Both the position numbers and the translations under genes were made by a program. Below, piece after piece: positions 1 to 11,110 of a stretch of 64,000 nucleotides of DNA; position 1 is the stretch's first letter; the number at the start of each line of letters is the position of its first letter. The notes under the pieces were generated by a model, which was given only the letters and a program-made list of their open reading frames with translations, searched no databases and had not been told where the DNA came from. The stretch is from Talaromyces rugulosus. Lineage: Eukaryota > Ascomycota > Eurotiomycetes > Eurotiales > Trichocomaceae. Location of the stretch: NCBI RefSeq assembly GCF_013368755.1, contig NC_049563.1, forward strand, positions 5,084,001 through 5,148,000, in the 5' to 3' direction.

Positions 1-275
1 CAGAGGCGCTGAAGAGCCGACACTAGCCGAGCCAATAGGATGTCACCGGTGAGCACCGGGCCGGTCACTATGGGACCGACCAACCAATGGGAGTCCCTGA
101 AAGAGCTATTGTGGGGCAAGCAGCTTATCCACCTGCGTAACCGGTGCGGTCGTCGATTCAACGACCCTTCCTTCGTCTTCAAAGTGGCGAGCTTATATCT
201 TTTCCTCTTCGTTCTGTTATTTCTCTGAAGCTGTATACTCGGCTCTGTTAACGCATCGCACCCTTTAATATCAAC
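1..275. promoter_or_regulatory. upstream region of the P5C dehydrogenase gene
   Basis: No gene is supported here. The stretch contains CCAAT-type elements (CCAATAGG near 31 and CCAATGG near 84) and a pyrimidine-rich run (near 175-230) shortly before the start codon at 276, as is common in fungal promoters and 5' leaders. A 62-codon open frame at 40-228 has no family resemblance and is probably chance. Confidence 0.4.
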
Positions 276-2212
276 ATGGCAGTTTCAATTCGACCACGGA
301 GCCTTTGCAAGCTTCCTGTCTTCGCGCGGGCTTCTTCTGTGCGGGGTATGGGAACCTATGCCAATTTCAAGATCCCAACTATCAACAACGAGCCTAATGT
401 AAGTATAGCGTGCATCGTGCAAGATCTTATGGATACTGATTAATGACTGGCTTAGCAACACTACATTCCCGGCACACCTGATCGCAAAGGACTTGAGGCT
501 GCCCTTGCTCAAGTGAAAGCGTCCACGTCGCGGAACATCCCTCTGATAATCGGAGGGAAAGAAGTGAGATATAACACACTCAGCACTGGACCAACCAGCT
601 AATTATTTATAGATAACCACCTCAAATGTCCAATCCCAACTAGATCCATCGACACATAAGCCTATTGCCCACTACTCAAACGCTTCCAAAGCGGACGTCG
701 AAACCGCCATTGCGGCTGCTCTCTCCGCGCGCAAAGACTGGGCCGCTACACCATGGGCAGACAGAGCGAGCATTTTCTTGAAGGCCGCAGATTTGATTTC
801 AACGAAATACCGGTACGAAGTCATGTCATTGACAATGGTGGGCCAGGGCAAAAATGCCTGGCAGGCGGAGATTGACTCTGCCGCGGAGCTCTGCGACTTT
901 TTCAGGTAAGCAAATACCGTGAATAGTTAAACATTATCTTCCCCGACTGACAAGACAAGATTTGGCGTAAAATATGCGGAAGAATTATACTCACAACAGC
1001 CCTCCCATCACGCGGCGGGTGTGTGGAAGTATGTCTACAATCCTTTGTTATCAGATTCCGTATAGCTAACTCCTTCCTTTCAGCCGCCTCGAGTATCGTC
1101 CTCTTGAAGGTTTCGTATATGCTATTAGCCCTTTCAACTTTACGGCAATTGGAGGCAATCTTGCCGGTGCACCGGCACTGATGGGAAATGTTGTCCTTTG
1201 GAAGCCTTCACCATCTGCTATCGCGTCCAATCACCTGGTCCACCAAATTCTGCTCGAGGCTGGCTTGCCTAAGAACGTTATCCAGTTTGTGCCAGGAGAT
1301 GCTGAAGAAGTGACTAGCACTGTCCTTAACCATCCTGAATTTGCTGCGCTGCACTTCACTGGAAGCACTGCTGTGTTCCGGTCACTATACGGCAATATTG
1401 CTTCGGGTGTGGCCCAAGGTAAATACAAGAGCTATCCGCGCATCGTGGGCGAGACTGGTGGCAAGAACTTCCACCTTATTCACAAGAGTGCCGACGTGAG
1501 AAATGCGGCCGTCCAGACAGTTCGAGGCGCCTTTGAATTCCAAGGGCAAAAATGCAGCGCCACGTCGCGCGCTTATATCGCTTCATCAATCGCGGAGGAC
1601 TTTAACAGACAACTTGTTGAAGAAGTCAAGAAATTGAAGGTCGGGGACCCGCTTGACTTCTCAAACTTTTGTGGCCCCGTCATTCATGAGGCATCATTCA
1701 ACAAGCTTACCAGCGTTATTGATGAGGCTAAGAAAGATCCTGAACTTGAGTTGCTAGTGGGTGGGACATACGACTCCTCCAAAGGCTGGTTTATCCAACC
1801 AACGGTATACTTGACGAAGAACCCGAACCACCCTCTGCTCTCGCGCGAACTCTTTGGACCTGTTATTGTTCTCCATGTCTACGATGACGCCTCACCCTCG
1901 TCCTTTGCAGACATCTGCTCTACCATAGAGAGCACTAGCGAGTACGGACTCACTGGATCTGTCTTTGCACAGGACCGCTCTGCTATTCAGTTTGCTGAAG
2001 ATGCTCTGCGGAACGCAGCTGGCAATTTCTACATCAACTGCAAGAGTACCGGTGCGGTCGTTGGACAACAACCATTTGGTGGAGCTCGTGCAAGCGGTAC
2101 AAATGACAAAGCTGGAAGCGCGAACTTGTTGTCTCGCTTTGTTAGCTTGCGGTCGATCAAGGAGGAGTTTATGCCTACCTACCAGGTGGAGTACCCAAGC
2201 AACCGGAGTTAG
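276..2212 (+). CDS. prnC: delta-1-pyrroline-5-carboxylate dehydrogenase (proline catabolism, mitochondrial)
   Basis: This enzyme oxidises pyrroline-5-carboxylate / glutamate semialdehyde to glutamate with NAD+, the second step of proline use, in mitochondria. Five exons read cleanly: 276-398, 456-563, 613-905, 960-1028 and 1084-2212, giving 573 residues, the usual length. The N-terminus (MAVSIRPRSLCKLPVFARAS) is basic and serine-rich like a mitochondrial presequence. Aldehyde dehydrogenase signatures are plain: the SPFNFTAIGG segment, the catalytic-Glu motif VGETGGKNFH, the FQGQKCSATSR motif with the catalytic Cys, and QQPFGGARASGTNDKAG near the C-terminus. It corresponds to PUT2 of yeast and prnC of Aspergillus nidulans. 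The other proline-cluster genes are not next to it here, so it is not in a visible prn cluster. Confidence 0.93.
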
Positions 2213-2898
2213 TATCGATTCCCTGGTGCTCTATGCTTTGGATACTTTTGTAAAACCACGGTGGTCATGGATGAAAATTCTGATTTTTGATTTGTATTCA
2301 TTTTGGTGGAGACTTGCGTTTCCAAATCATTACTAGGAGTTTTTGCTGTTGTTTTAGCGAGTCTTGAAGTTGCAAATTGTTAGTACCTGTTGAATAAGGA
2401 AGGAAAATTACCACAATGATCATACACCAAGATTTATGATTAATATCTTTTACCCTTTTTAGTTATAGACTAAATCAAAACCCTGGTTTTGTTGTTCCGA
2501 AATGCAGGAAAGGCATCTGGTAGCTCACCTGCTTCGCTAGCCCTGTTCAATGTTGCTATGTTCTAGAACGCGTGTACTAATCGCTATATTATCACTTGTC
2601 CATGGTCTGCTCGCGGAAGGAAAACACTAATACCAAACCCTTCACAGCCTCGAGATTCTTTTCGGGAGCATTGAATATTAATAAACACCTGAAGTTTCCT
2701 TTGACCGAAAGCCTAGTTTAGTTTTCTATCTTTCACCAAGGCCGCGGAGAGCATTTACCTTCCCCATAGCGAAGTCTTGTGGATGTTCAATTTCCCACAC
2801 ATGGTCTAGGTCATCCTCACGCCTCGGAAATTGGGAAATGGCAGGAATTCTAGAAAATTCCAATTGAGCTCGCAATCTCTCTACAAAACCCGACTTTG
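2213..2898. other. intergenic region, 3' ends of two convergent genes
   Basis: AT-rich spacer between the P5C dehydrogenase stop and the end of the minus-strand nucleoside-phosphorylase gene. I see no coding signal, RNA gene or repeat in it. An apparent extension of the phosphorylase frame beyond 2899 would need a 34-nt intron and goes out of phase, so it was not used. Confidence 0.4.
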
Positions 2899-3930
2899 TT
2901 AGTCCAAATTTGACCTGTTAGGAATTAAATCCCCACATGGAACCATACCTAGGTCGGACATTCCTTCACTAGTTGTCGGTTTTGATTCTGCATGGGCTAT
3001 AGTAGTTACCAGAAGAAGATCTTTGGCGTACGCCGCTGCCGCGGCCGATGTATACCCATTCCATGCATCATTTTTGTGAGAGTCTGCGTAATTGCAGATT
3101 CCTCGAACTACAAGGCATGGGAAGTTATTTATTAACCCAGCTGCTTCCATATCAACACAGTATATCCCTAATTCTTGAGACAGGCGGTCCCTGAGAATTC
3201 CATCTTGAATAACTTTATTTCCAGAAGCAATGAGCCCGTAATGAATTGCAGGGCTGTCGTAATCTCGCTCCGGCCGGGAGACAATTTTACTCGTATCACA
3301 AGGCTGACATGTTCCTGTTGAGAGAACGTGATCGTAAGCCGCTTCAAACAAACGGTCCTCCTCTTCCGGTCGACGGAAGTTGAGAGGCTGTCTGGAATAC
3401 TTTTCGTTCAGATTTTCTAGGAACTGCGGTACTCGGGATCCCTCTAGAAGGTGATTTGCCCGTAGTTTTGACGAAGCAGTCAGCAGGATCTGAGAAGGTC
3501 GGCTCAACATTCCAATGCGCTGAAAATTCCCACCAGTGAGAACCTTTCCGTAATCATACTACAAAACCCCTCCCTCAGTGGTCCCTGTAGGCATGCTAAC
3601 CACAATGTCTCCTAAACGGATATCCGCGTGACTGTTCGGCACTCCACCTCCAGTCCCGACCATCAACCCAAAACGAATGGAATGAAAACTAGATAATAAT
3701 TGCATTGCTACTGTCGTTGCAGATGGGGTTCCATACTCGTCACCTGGTAAGCTAGCAATAACTACGTTGTGCTTTCCGACTGCCCCCAGAGTGTACGCAT
3801 TATGGTCGTTTAGCTGGACAGGAAGTTCTTCGTGAATCTCATCAAGCATGGCCCTTGCTGCAGCCATATCCAGTGGCATGGTGCAGATCCAGCCCACCGT
3901 ATACTCATTGTGAGACAATCGCCTCGACAT
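2899..3930 (-). pseudogene. nucleoside phosphorylase-domain protein interrupted by an in-frame TAG
   Basis: The frame reads from ATG at 3930 through a PNP/UDP-phosphorylase superfamily domain of the kind found at the N-terminus of fungal NLR-like and ankyrin proteins: YTVGWICTMPLDMAAARAML at the start, then MVGTGGGVPN, DIRLGDIVVSMP, and after the break VDMEAAGL and VVRGICNYADSHKN. A TAG at 3559-3561 lies exactly before the conserved YDYGKV segment, where relatives normally carry a Gln codon; the same frame then continues to 2899. No GT..AG pair removes the stop. Without it the product would be about 343 residues: one phosphorylase domain, with no NB-ARC, ankyrin or TPR part. It is divergent from the GH3 gene. 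It could be a pseudogene, a strain-specific null allele or a sequencing error. Confidence 0.75.
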
Positions 3931-4524
3931 GGCCCAAGGACATGCTCGATCTGTGACTGAAGGAAAAATAGAGGCAAGAGATGAAAAAGAAAAAAAAGAA
4001 AGGAAATCGACCCCTCCACAATGTGGGACATCGGAATATGCAGAGGGGTTGATTAGTCTGAGTAGTATTTCGATAAAACAGCTGCATGATTATTAGGGGT
4101 GGAGCTTCGCTGTTACCTATTGGCTGGGTATTATGCAACTTGGCCGAACCCCTCAGTTGGCAGTTGGTGGATATGGAGCCTGTTCAATATTTGGGATCTG
4201 CTGTTATGCGCCATTGTTGGGCTAGTGAAATAAAGTGTACATCCGGACCATGAATAGTTACATGTAACCTTATTGTGGCGTGGTCATGCACCAGCAGGTG
4301 GTGAGACGTTGTGCAACCCGGCACTTTTTAGGGAAATAATAAAATACTAAACGAGACCGATACTGGGCTGGAAGTGTACTGTCTCACAGTTCTTACCTCC
4401 TACCTGAAAGAGGTACCTTGCGTGTTGTACCTAAGAGACCGAGCAAGAAGAATCAATCGAACAAAAGGCATAGCGTCTCAACTACGGAAAGCGTTAACAG
4501 TATCACCACGAGAGCGGATCGGCA
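3931..4524. promoter_or_regulatory. divergent promoter region between the phosphorylase-like gene and the GH3 beta-glucosidase
   Basis: About 590 bp of non-coding DNA between two divergent start codons. The half near the phosphorylase gene is purine-rich on the plus strand (runs of GAAA near 3960-4010, giving spurious open frames on the minus strand). No recognisable RNA or repeat. Confidence 0.4.
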
Positions 4525-7259
4525 ATGACAGTCGTCGCGTTTCGTCGTTTTCTATTCTTGATTAGCTTGCTATGGGTTCTGCATGTGACGGCAACAAGAC
4601 ACTTCAATGGCGACAATGAGGGTTTTCTCAATAAGCGAACTGATCTTCCTGCCGAATACTCAACACCTGACTATTATCCAACCCCTATAGGAGGATGGGT
4701 CGACGAATGGACCGATGCATACGTAAAAGCTCAGAAGATTGTCAGCAGCATGACCTTAGCAGAAAAGGTCAACCTCACTTCCGGAACAGGGTACTTGATG
4801 GGGCCTTGTGTTGGCAACACGGGGAGTGCACTAAGATTCGGAATACCGAATCTCTGTCTCCAAGACGGTCCTCTCGGCATTAGAAACACGGAAAACAATA
4901 CTGCATTTCCAGCAGGGGTAACTACAGGCGCGACCTGGGACAAGCAGTTGATGTACGCCCGTGGCGTCGCTATTGGTGAGGAGGCACGCGGGAAAGGTAT
5001 CAATGTACAGATGGGCCCTGTTGTTGGCCCTTTGGGACGCAAGCCACGGTCTGGCAGAACCTGGGAAGGGTTTGGGGCAGATCCATCGCTGCAGGGTATC
5101 GCAGCAGCAGAGACGATCAAAGGAATGCAAAGCACTGGGGTAATTGCAACCCTGAAGCATTACATTCTGAACGAGCAGGAGATGTATCGAATGACGAATG
5201 TTCTCCAGCGGGGCTATTCATCAGATATAGATGATCGCACTCTCCACGAAATTTACCTGTGGCCATTTGCAGAAGGTGTGAGGGTTGGAGTTGGGTCTAT
5301 TATGGCTTCCTACAACGATGTAAGCATCTCTTCTTCAACTTTGGTAGTAGCTAGGAAAAATTGTTTGACTTGTCTAGGTTAATGGCACGCTGGCTACGCA
5401 AAATAGCATGCTACTGAATGGACTCCTCAAAGATGAACTTGGCTTCCAGGGGTTTGTTGTGTCTGATTGGTATGCACAATTCTCTGGTGTGGGATCTGCA
5501 TTGGCTGGGCTAGATATGACCATGCCAGGAGACGGTGCCGTCCCCTTACTTGGGGATAGTTTCTGGAACTTTGAGCTTTCAAGATCTATTCTCAATGGAA
5601 CAATTCCTATTGAGAGACTAAACGATATGGTACTCAAAAACATAACTTCAACTCGATACGAGCTGACTGGGACAGGTGACTCGGATTGTAGCAACATGGT
5701 ACAAGCTGGGGCAAGATGAGGACTATCCGCTCCCGAATTTCTCTACTAATACTGAGGATGCAACTGGTCCACTATATCCAGGAGCTCTGATCTCACCTAG
5801 TGGTGTCGTAAATCAATTCGTTAATGTACAAGCCAACCATAATACCGTGGCAAAGGCCGTTGCACGTGATGCTATAACCCTACTGAAGAATACAAATAAT
5901 ACGCTGCCACTTAGCAAGGATGCGTCACTGAAAGTCTTCGGTACTGATGCAGGCGCAAACTCCGGCGGCCTAAACTCTTGTAGCGACCAAGGTTGTGACA
6001 ATGGTGTTCTGACTATGGGCTGGGGAAGTGGAACTGCGAGGCTGCCATATCTGATCACTCCACAGGATGCAATTGCTAATGCAACTACAAACACGGAGTT
6101 TTACATCTCAGACACGTTTCCATCATCGGTCAACATATCTTCGGGAGATATTGCTATTGTTTTTATTAACGCTGACTCCGGTGAGAACTACATCACCGTT
6201 GAAGAAAATCCTGGCGACCGCACTTCTGCCAATCTCTACGCATGGCACAATGGTGACCAACTCGTGCAAGATGCGTCAGCAAAATTCAATACTGTGGTGG
6301 TTGTGGTCCACTCAGTCGGGCCGATCATAATGGAGAAATGGATCGATCTACCATCTGTGAAAGCTGTCCTGGCTGCACACCTACCCGGTCAAGAGGCTGG
6401 CGATTCTCTTGTAGATATATTATTTGGCGACTACAGCCCCAGTGGTCACTTGCCATACACAGTTCCTCACAATGAATCGGAATACCCTACCAGTGTAGGG
6501 CTGATCAATCAAGTAATCGGCCAGATTCAGGATACGTATAGTGAACGAATCTATATCGACTATCGACACTTTCTTCAAGCAAATATAACACCGAGATACC
6601 CATTTGGCTATGGGCTCTCGTATACAAGTTTCAATTTATCTGGTGCAGAAGTCACTTCCAGAACGTTACTAACGCAGTATCCTCCAGCAAGGGCAGCCAA
6701 AGGTCCAACGCCAGCATATTCCACAAGCATCCCTCCAGCATCACAGGTTGCGTGGCCAGAAGACTTTAACCATATCTGGAGATATCTTTATCCATATTTG
6801 GATGATCCCAGCGCAGCAACATCTACAGCACCGTATCCTTATCCGACTGGATATACAACAACACCACACCCTGTTCCACGCGCAGGGGGTTCTCAAGGTG
6901 GAAATCCAGCATTATGGGATATTGTATTTACTATCAATGTCACTGTCACAAATGTTGGTGACCGTAGCGGCCGTGCCGTTGTGCAGCTCTACGTCGAGTT
7001 GCCAGCGGACACGTTGGGCGTTGATTTACCACCAAGACAATTGCGCCAGTTTGAGAAAACGTCAATACTATTACCAGGCGAATCGGAATCCCTTGGCTTG
7101 ACGGTTACGAGGAAAGACCTTAGCGTCTGGGATGTTGTTGTCCAGGACTGGTTGGCACCTGTTGATGGACAGGGTATCAAATTCTGGCTTGGAGAAAGCG
7201 TGGCGATGGAAGACATGAGAGTCCTTTGTACCGTTGGACAAGAGTGTGAAAATATTTGA
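4525..7259 (+). CDS. secreted glycoside hydrolase family 3 beta-glucosidase
   Basis: Three exons, 4525-5319, 5378-5629 and 5676-7259, encode 876 residues, the usual size of secreted fungal GH3 beta-glucosidases, which release glucose from cellobiose and aryl or short beta-glucosides. The second intron (46 nt) is needed to join DDM to [15 protein letters not shown] and is confirmed by phase and by the family motif. A signal peptide is clear (hydrophobic [15 protein letters not shown], cleavage near residue 23). Family landmarks: [40 protein letters not shown], the nucleophile motif [10 protein letters not shown], the C-terminal GH3 domain with [16 protein letters not shown], then a Pro/Tyr-rich insert and a fibronectin III-like domain ([16 protein letters not shown]). 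Several NxT/S sequons fit a glycoprotein. It converges with a Zn2Cys6 regulator, but no regulatory link is shown. Confidence 0.93.
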
Positions 7260-7431
7260 TGTAAATCTATCATCTATCAATATGTCTATTCAAAAGTCGA
7301 ATTTGAAATAAGAATCAATACATGTAAGACCTTCGACCGCCTCCATCACCATTAAATGCCGTGAGCAGATAATTCAACCTTTCCATGTTTTTCTAATAGC
7401 CAAGATCCAAAAATGTAGCCAAGTAATGGAA

Positions 7432-9494
7432 TCATAATCTAACTGTGGGGGTAATTTCCGGAAAATCAGCCATAAAATCGTTAAGAAATGATTGGTTGAA
7501 ATCAAGATGCTCTTGAAAGAAATTGGAGACCGTAGAATCGAAGAAAACATCCTGTGTAGAATTCGATGAAATCTTGTCAACTAAGTCGCTGCAACTTGCT
7601 AGGCAGTTATCTGCAAGATCCCAGCGGAAGCTTTCACTATGTGACCGGAGCCTGTCTATCATGTCCTTTGCAATGTCGAGAAACATATAATTATTTAATC
7701 CTCCTTTCCGAAGTCCGCTTCGAAGTAGGAAAGTAGTGGCGGATGTCAAAGAAAAAGAATTGACAGGGAGCCAAAATCCTCGAAGATGAGATTCGCCCAT
7801 TTCTTGTACTAGATGTACAATCTCCTCAGCTGCTCTCTGGGCCTGTTTATAATAATGCGAGTCGATGTCGTCAATAATACCCAAATTGTTCTTGTCGACG
7901 TCGAGTTGAAGACGCCGTAATAATAATTTCACAGCTAAATAGGCTAGTCGAAAGTTGGCTGCTCCTGGGGCGTCAAAATCTGTCCCATGAAGAACCATTC
8001 TGCGAATATTCCCGGTCAAGGATTCTTCCCAGTCGGTAAGAAGACCTTCGAGTTCTATTGCAGATCTCTCAGGAGGGTATGGTACATGTACGGATATTTT
8101 ATACACGTGTTCCAGATACTCGCTCATCACCTCCGTCAGCGACGTGAAAGCAACAAATACCTCAGCGGCAGCTATATGAGACTGAGAAGTGCAGTTTGAC
8201 TGAAGATCGTCAACTGTGGGAAATGGAACGTCGTACTGTGCGCGGTGAATCTGTAGAGGTGTGCCGTACGCTAAGCTACACCTGCACGAAAGTTAGAGAA
8301 GAAATGATAAACAAAAAAAGAAAATTTCTTTGAACACGCACCAACGGTCATTCACAACGACCAACCACCAGATTCGTATCCGAAATCTCTTCTCCAGCGG
8401 AGAAATATTCCAATTCGACGGATCTCGATTCAAACCTAGAGCATTGGAAAGAGCAACTGCAGTTCCCACCATTCCTCCGTTACCAAATATTGATGTACTT
8501 GGCCTACCACATACATTTAATATAATGGCCATAACCGTGGATATACCAGGGGATAGAAAGAGCTCCGAGTGAAGGGCTTCGTTGGCTTGGTTCCAAATAT
8601 AGCGAACATCCGGCAAGCGGCTGGAGGATAGCTCAGATGAGTTCTCCCAGTAGATTAATGAGTTGGCGTATAAGTTACAAAGAAGCGCTGGTGAGATTTT
8701 CTCTCTATGCATTCCGTAGACATTTCTAAACGAGCCTTCGTCAAATATTGGAAAGCATATGTTGGCGTATTGAAAAAATCTACAAATTTGAACATGTAAG
8801 GCCAGTGATATAGGACAAAGTGAGCCTTTAAGACTTACAAATCAACAACTTCGTCTAGATTAGGTTCCAGATATTTTTCTATGATTTCGCATTTCATAGC
8901 CGGAAGAGACTGATTTGAGAAGAGCCCCAGCGGACGCCTCGGAACCGTATTGAAAAGTACCGGCCGCATAGGTCGATTTGAATCTGTGTTGGCTCGAATA
9001 ATACACGGCCTTCTAGAGTCTGGGATTGTTGATAGATAACTCTCTAAGATGTCATTGTCCTTGGCAACTGCTGGACTGACTACATGAGAGCTATTATCTC
9101 CAGCCTCTGCAACGATACCCACAAGGTTGGGAAGCGGACACTGTGTATTGGTCTCATTTTGAGGAAGTGGGTTATCTGGGATAGCCGTATGTCTGGTGTA
9201 CGGGCCGGAGTTCGAGTTTGGAGGGCCGCGCAGCGGCCTATTCTGTAGGTTTCTTTTCTTGGCTGTCAATTTACGTGGAGAGTTTATGGGTCTTTCACAG
9301 GGTATCCCATCTGCTTGTGGAAAAGTACAGCTTGTTCCATGAGCATTGCACATGGTACAGACACTCGACAAGTTTGTGGTCCTGCATCGTGACTTGCGTT
9401 TTTTGCAAGCCAGACAGGCGGGAAACAAATGAGACCGATATGGTCTTCTGGAGACGAGACCTTCCTGATTGGGAGTATTTGACTCTCCCTGCAT
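7432..9494 (-). CDS. Zn2Cys6 fungal-specific transcription factor
   Basis: Three exons on the minus strand (9494-8839, 8779-8342, 8281-7432) give 647 residues. The start is the ATG at 9494 (MQGESNTPNQ); the open frame upstream of it has only a TTG. Residues about 30-60 form a Gal4-type Zn2Cys6 cluster: CLACKKRKSRC, then CTMCNAHGTSC, with six cysteines in the expected order. A linker rich in Ser/Pro/Asn follows, then a helical fungal-specific transcription factor region (LFFQYANICFPIFDEGSF; SIFGNGGMVGTAVALSNALG; RIRIWWLVVVNDRW). Both introns are verified by phase at VVD-LFF and NDRW-CSLAYG. It would act in the nucleus. Its start faces the dialkylglycine decarboxylase-like gene across about 285 bp, the usual layout for a pathway-specific regulator, but the target is an inference. 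Confidence 0.88.
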
Positions 9495-9778
9495 ATTTGA
9501 AAATCCTATCTTCCACGCCGTGTTACGTAGAGATACCAATGGACGAAAATTGAAGATCTATCTACATCATTGCGAGGAGAACCCCGCGGTAATGCCCGCG
9601 GGCAATTCCACCAATCAGAGAGAAGTTGGTGTAGATAATAAAAAAGTCGGCATGTTCTATATATTAATGACACGTAAGTCAAACATTGGAAGAGGATGTA
9701 TTGTTTATATCCATTGCCATAATTTCCTCTCATCTAGCCTTTTTTCCCCCCAACTATTCGACTGCTACTTCAACGGCA
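9495..9778. promoter_or_regulatory. shared divergent promoter, regulator / dialkylglycine decarboxylase
   Basis: A short intergenic region between two divergent start codons. On the plus-strand side it carries TATATATTAAT near 9658-9668, a good TATA candidate, followed by a pyrimidine-rich leader (near 9722-9760) running into the ATG at 9779. It includes a GC-rich near-palindrome, CCCGCGGTAATGCCCGCGGG, around 9583-9602, which contains two CCGCGG triplet pairs and could be a Zn2Cys6 target site. That role is inferred only from its symmetry and position. Confidence 0.5.
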
Positions 9779-11110
9779 ATGGCCTCGACCGAAACCGAAA
9801 CCGAAACTGCGGCTTTCTTCAGCAAAGCGAATAAACACCTTATAGGAACCGGAGTCCCATTTTCTCCAGTTATAATCACCAAAGCCAAGGGTACCAAGCT
9901 TTACGATGCAAATAACAATCAAATTCTCGACTTCACCTCGGGCCAGATGAGTTCGCTTCTGGGACATTCTCACCCGGAGATTGTCCAAGTTGTGCAAAAG
10001 TATATTGCGGAGCTAGATCACCTCTTGAGCAATATGATCACCTATCCTGTCGTCGACCTAGCTGAACGTCTATCTCGAATTCTCCCTTTGCCTTTAGAAA
10101 AATCCTTTTTCCTTAATACCGGTTCCGAGTCAATCGAAGCAGCTATCAAAATGGCAAAGTTATATACAGGACAGTTCGAAGTTGTTGCCTTTACAGCTAG
10201 CTACCATGGCTTAACTCAAGGTGCAGGCTCTGCGACTTACTCTGCCGGTCGAAAGAGAGGAGGACCCTGTATGCCCGGCCAGCTCGCCTTTCCAGCTCCA
10301 TATGCCTATCGATCTCCATTCCGCAAACCGGATGGATCGTATGATTGGGAGACGGAAATGGACTTCGGCTGGTCAATGGTAGATCGACAGAGCGTGGGCT
10401 CTCTGGCTGCTTTCATCATGGAGCCAATCCTCTCCACAGGGGGCATTCTCGACCTTCCCCAAGGGTATCTCCGACGTATGAGCATCGAGTGCAAGAAACG
10501 TGGCATGCTTATCATTATGGATGAAGCTCAAACCGGAGTCGGTCGCACTGGGAAAATGTTCGCTTTTGAGCACCATGAAGTTGTTCCAGATATTCTCGCA
10601 CTATCGAAAACTCTTGGATGTGGTCTTCCTTTGGCATCGGTCAGTACCACAGCGGAAATCGACCGAGGGTGCAAGGAAGTGGGGTTCCTGTGGCTTACTA
10701 CTCATCTTAATGACCCTCTCACTGCCGCTGTAGGTAATAAGGTACTAGAAATTGTTGAACGAGATGGTATATGCCAAGCGGCAACGGAACGTGGCGAACA
10801 GCTTCGTGATGGTCTTCTCAAGCTTCAGCAAAAGCATTGGTGTATCGGGGATATCCGTGGCCGGGGACTACTACAGGGTATTGAGATAATTTCAGACGCT
10901 AAAACCATGGCTCCAGGTCCAGATTTGGGCCAAGCGGTTTCTGACAGAGCATTGGCTGCTGGCCTATCGTGTAATATTGTCAATCTTCCTGGTATGGGGG
11001 GCGTGTTTAGGCTAGCGCCGCCTGTCACGGTTACTACCGAGGAGATAGAAGAGGGTCTTCGGATTCTAGATGAGTCTTTCACCTCCGTAGTTGGAGAATG
11101 GGCTAAGTAA
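9779..11110 (+). CDS. 2,2-dialkylglycine decarboxylase-like class III aminotransferase
   Basis: PLP-dependent fold-type I enzyme of class III. The bacterial namesake decarboxylates 2,2-dialkylglycines such as alpha-aminoisobutyrate and transaminates the amino group to pyruvate. The single-exon frame from ATG 9779 gives 443 residues, matching the family; an upstream in-frame ATG at 9686 lies next to the TATA element and is unlikely. Diagnostic segments: DFTSGQMSSLLGHSHPEIV (with the family-typical SGQMS), SATYSAGRKRGGP, MDEAQTGVGRTG, the Schiff-base lysine in ALSKTLGCGLPLA, GRGLLQGIEI, and NLPGMGGVFRLAPP with the substrate-carboxylate Arg. One difference from my memory of the bacterial enzyme is Tyr for Trp before HG in TASYHGL. 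The N-terminus has an odd ETETETE run. A plain aminotransferase role cannot be excluded. Confidence 0.83.
   Translation: MASTETETETAAFFSKANKHLIGTGVPFSPVIITKAKGTKLYDANNNQILDFTSGQMSSLLGHSHPEIVQVVQKYIAELDHLLSNMITYPVVDLAERLSRILPLPLEKSFFLNTGSESIEAAIKMAKLYTGQFEVVAFTASYHGLTQGAGSATYSAGRKRGGPCMPGQLAFPAPYAYRSPFRKPDGSYDWETEMDFGWSMVDRQSVGSLAAFIMEPILSTGGILDLPQGYLRRMSIECKKRGMLIIMDEAQTGVGRTGKMFAFEHHEVVPDILALSKTLGCGLPLASVSTTAEIDRGCKEVGFLWLTTHLNDPLTAAVGNKVLEIVERDGICQAATERGEQLRDGLLKLQQKHWCIGDIRGRGLLQGIEIISDAKTMAPGPDLGQAVSDRALAAGLSCNIVNLPGMGGVFRLAPPVTVTTEEIEEGLRILDESFTSVVGEWAK

Noticed and set aside
2706..2948. Possible extra 3' exon of the nucleoside-phosphorylase gene
   Set aside because: It would require a 34-nt intron and the reading phase fails, meeting a stop after a few residues.
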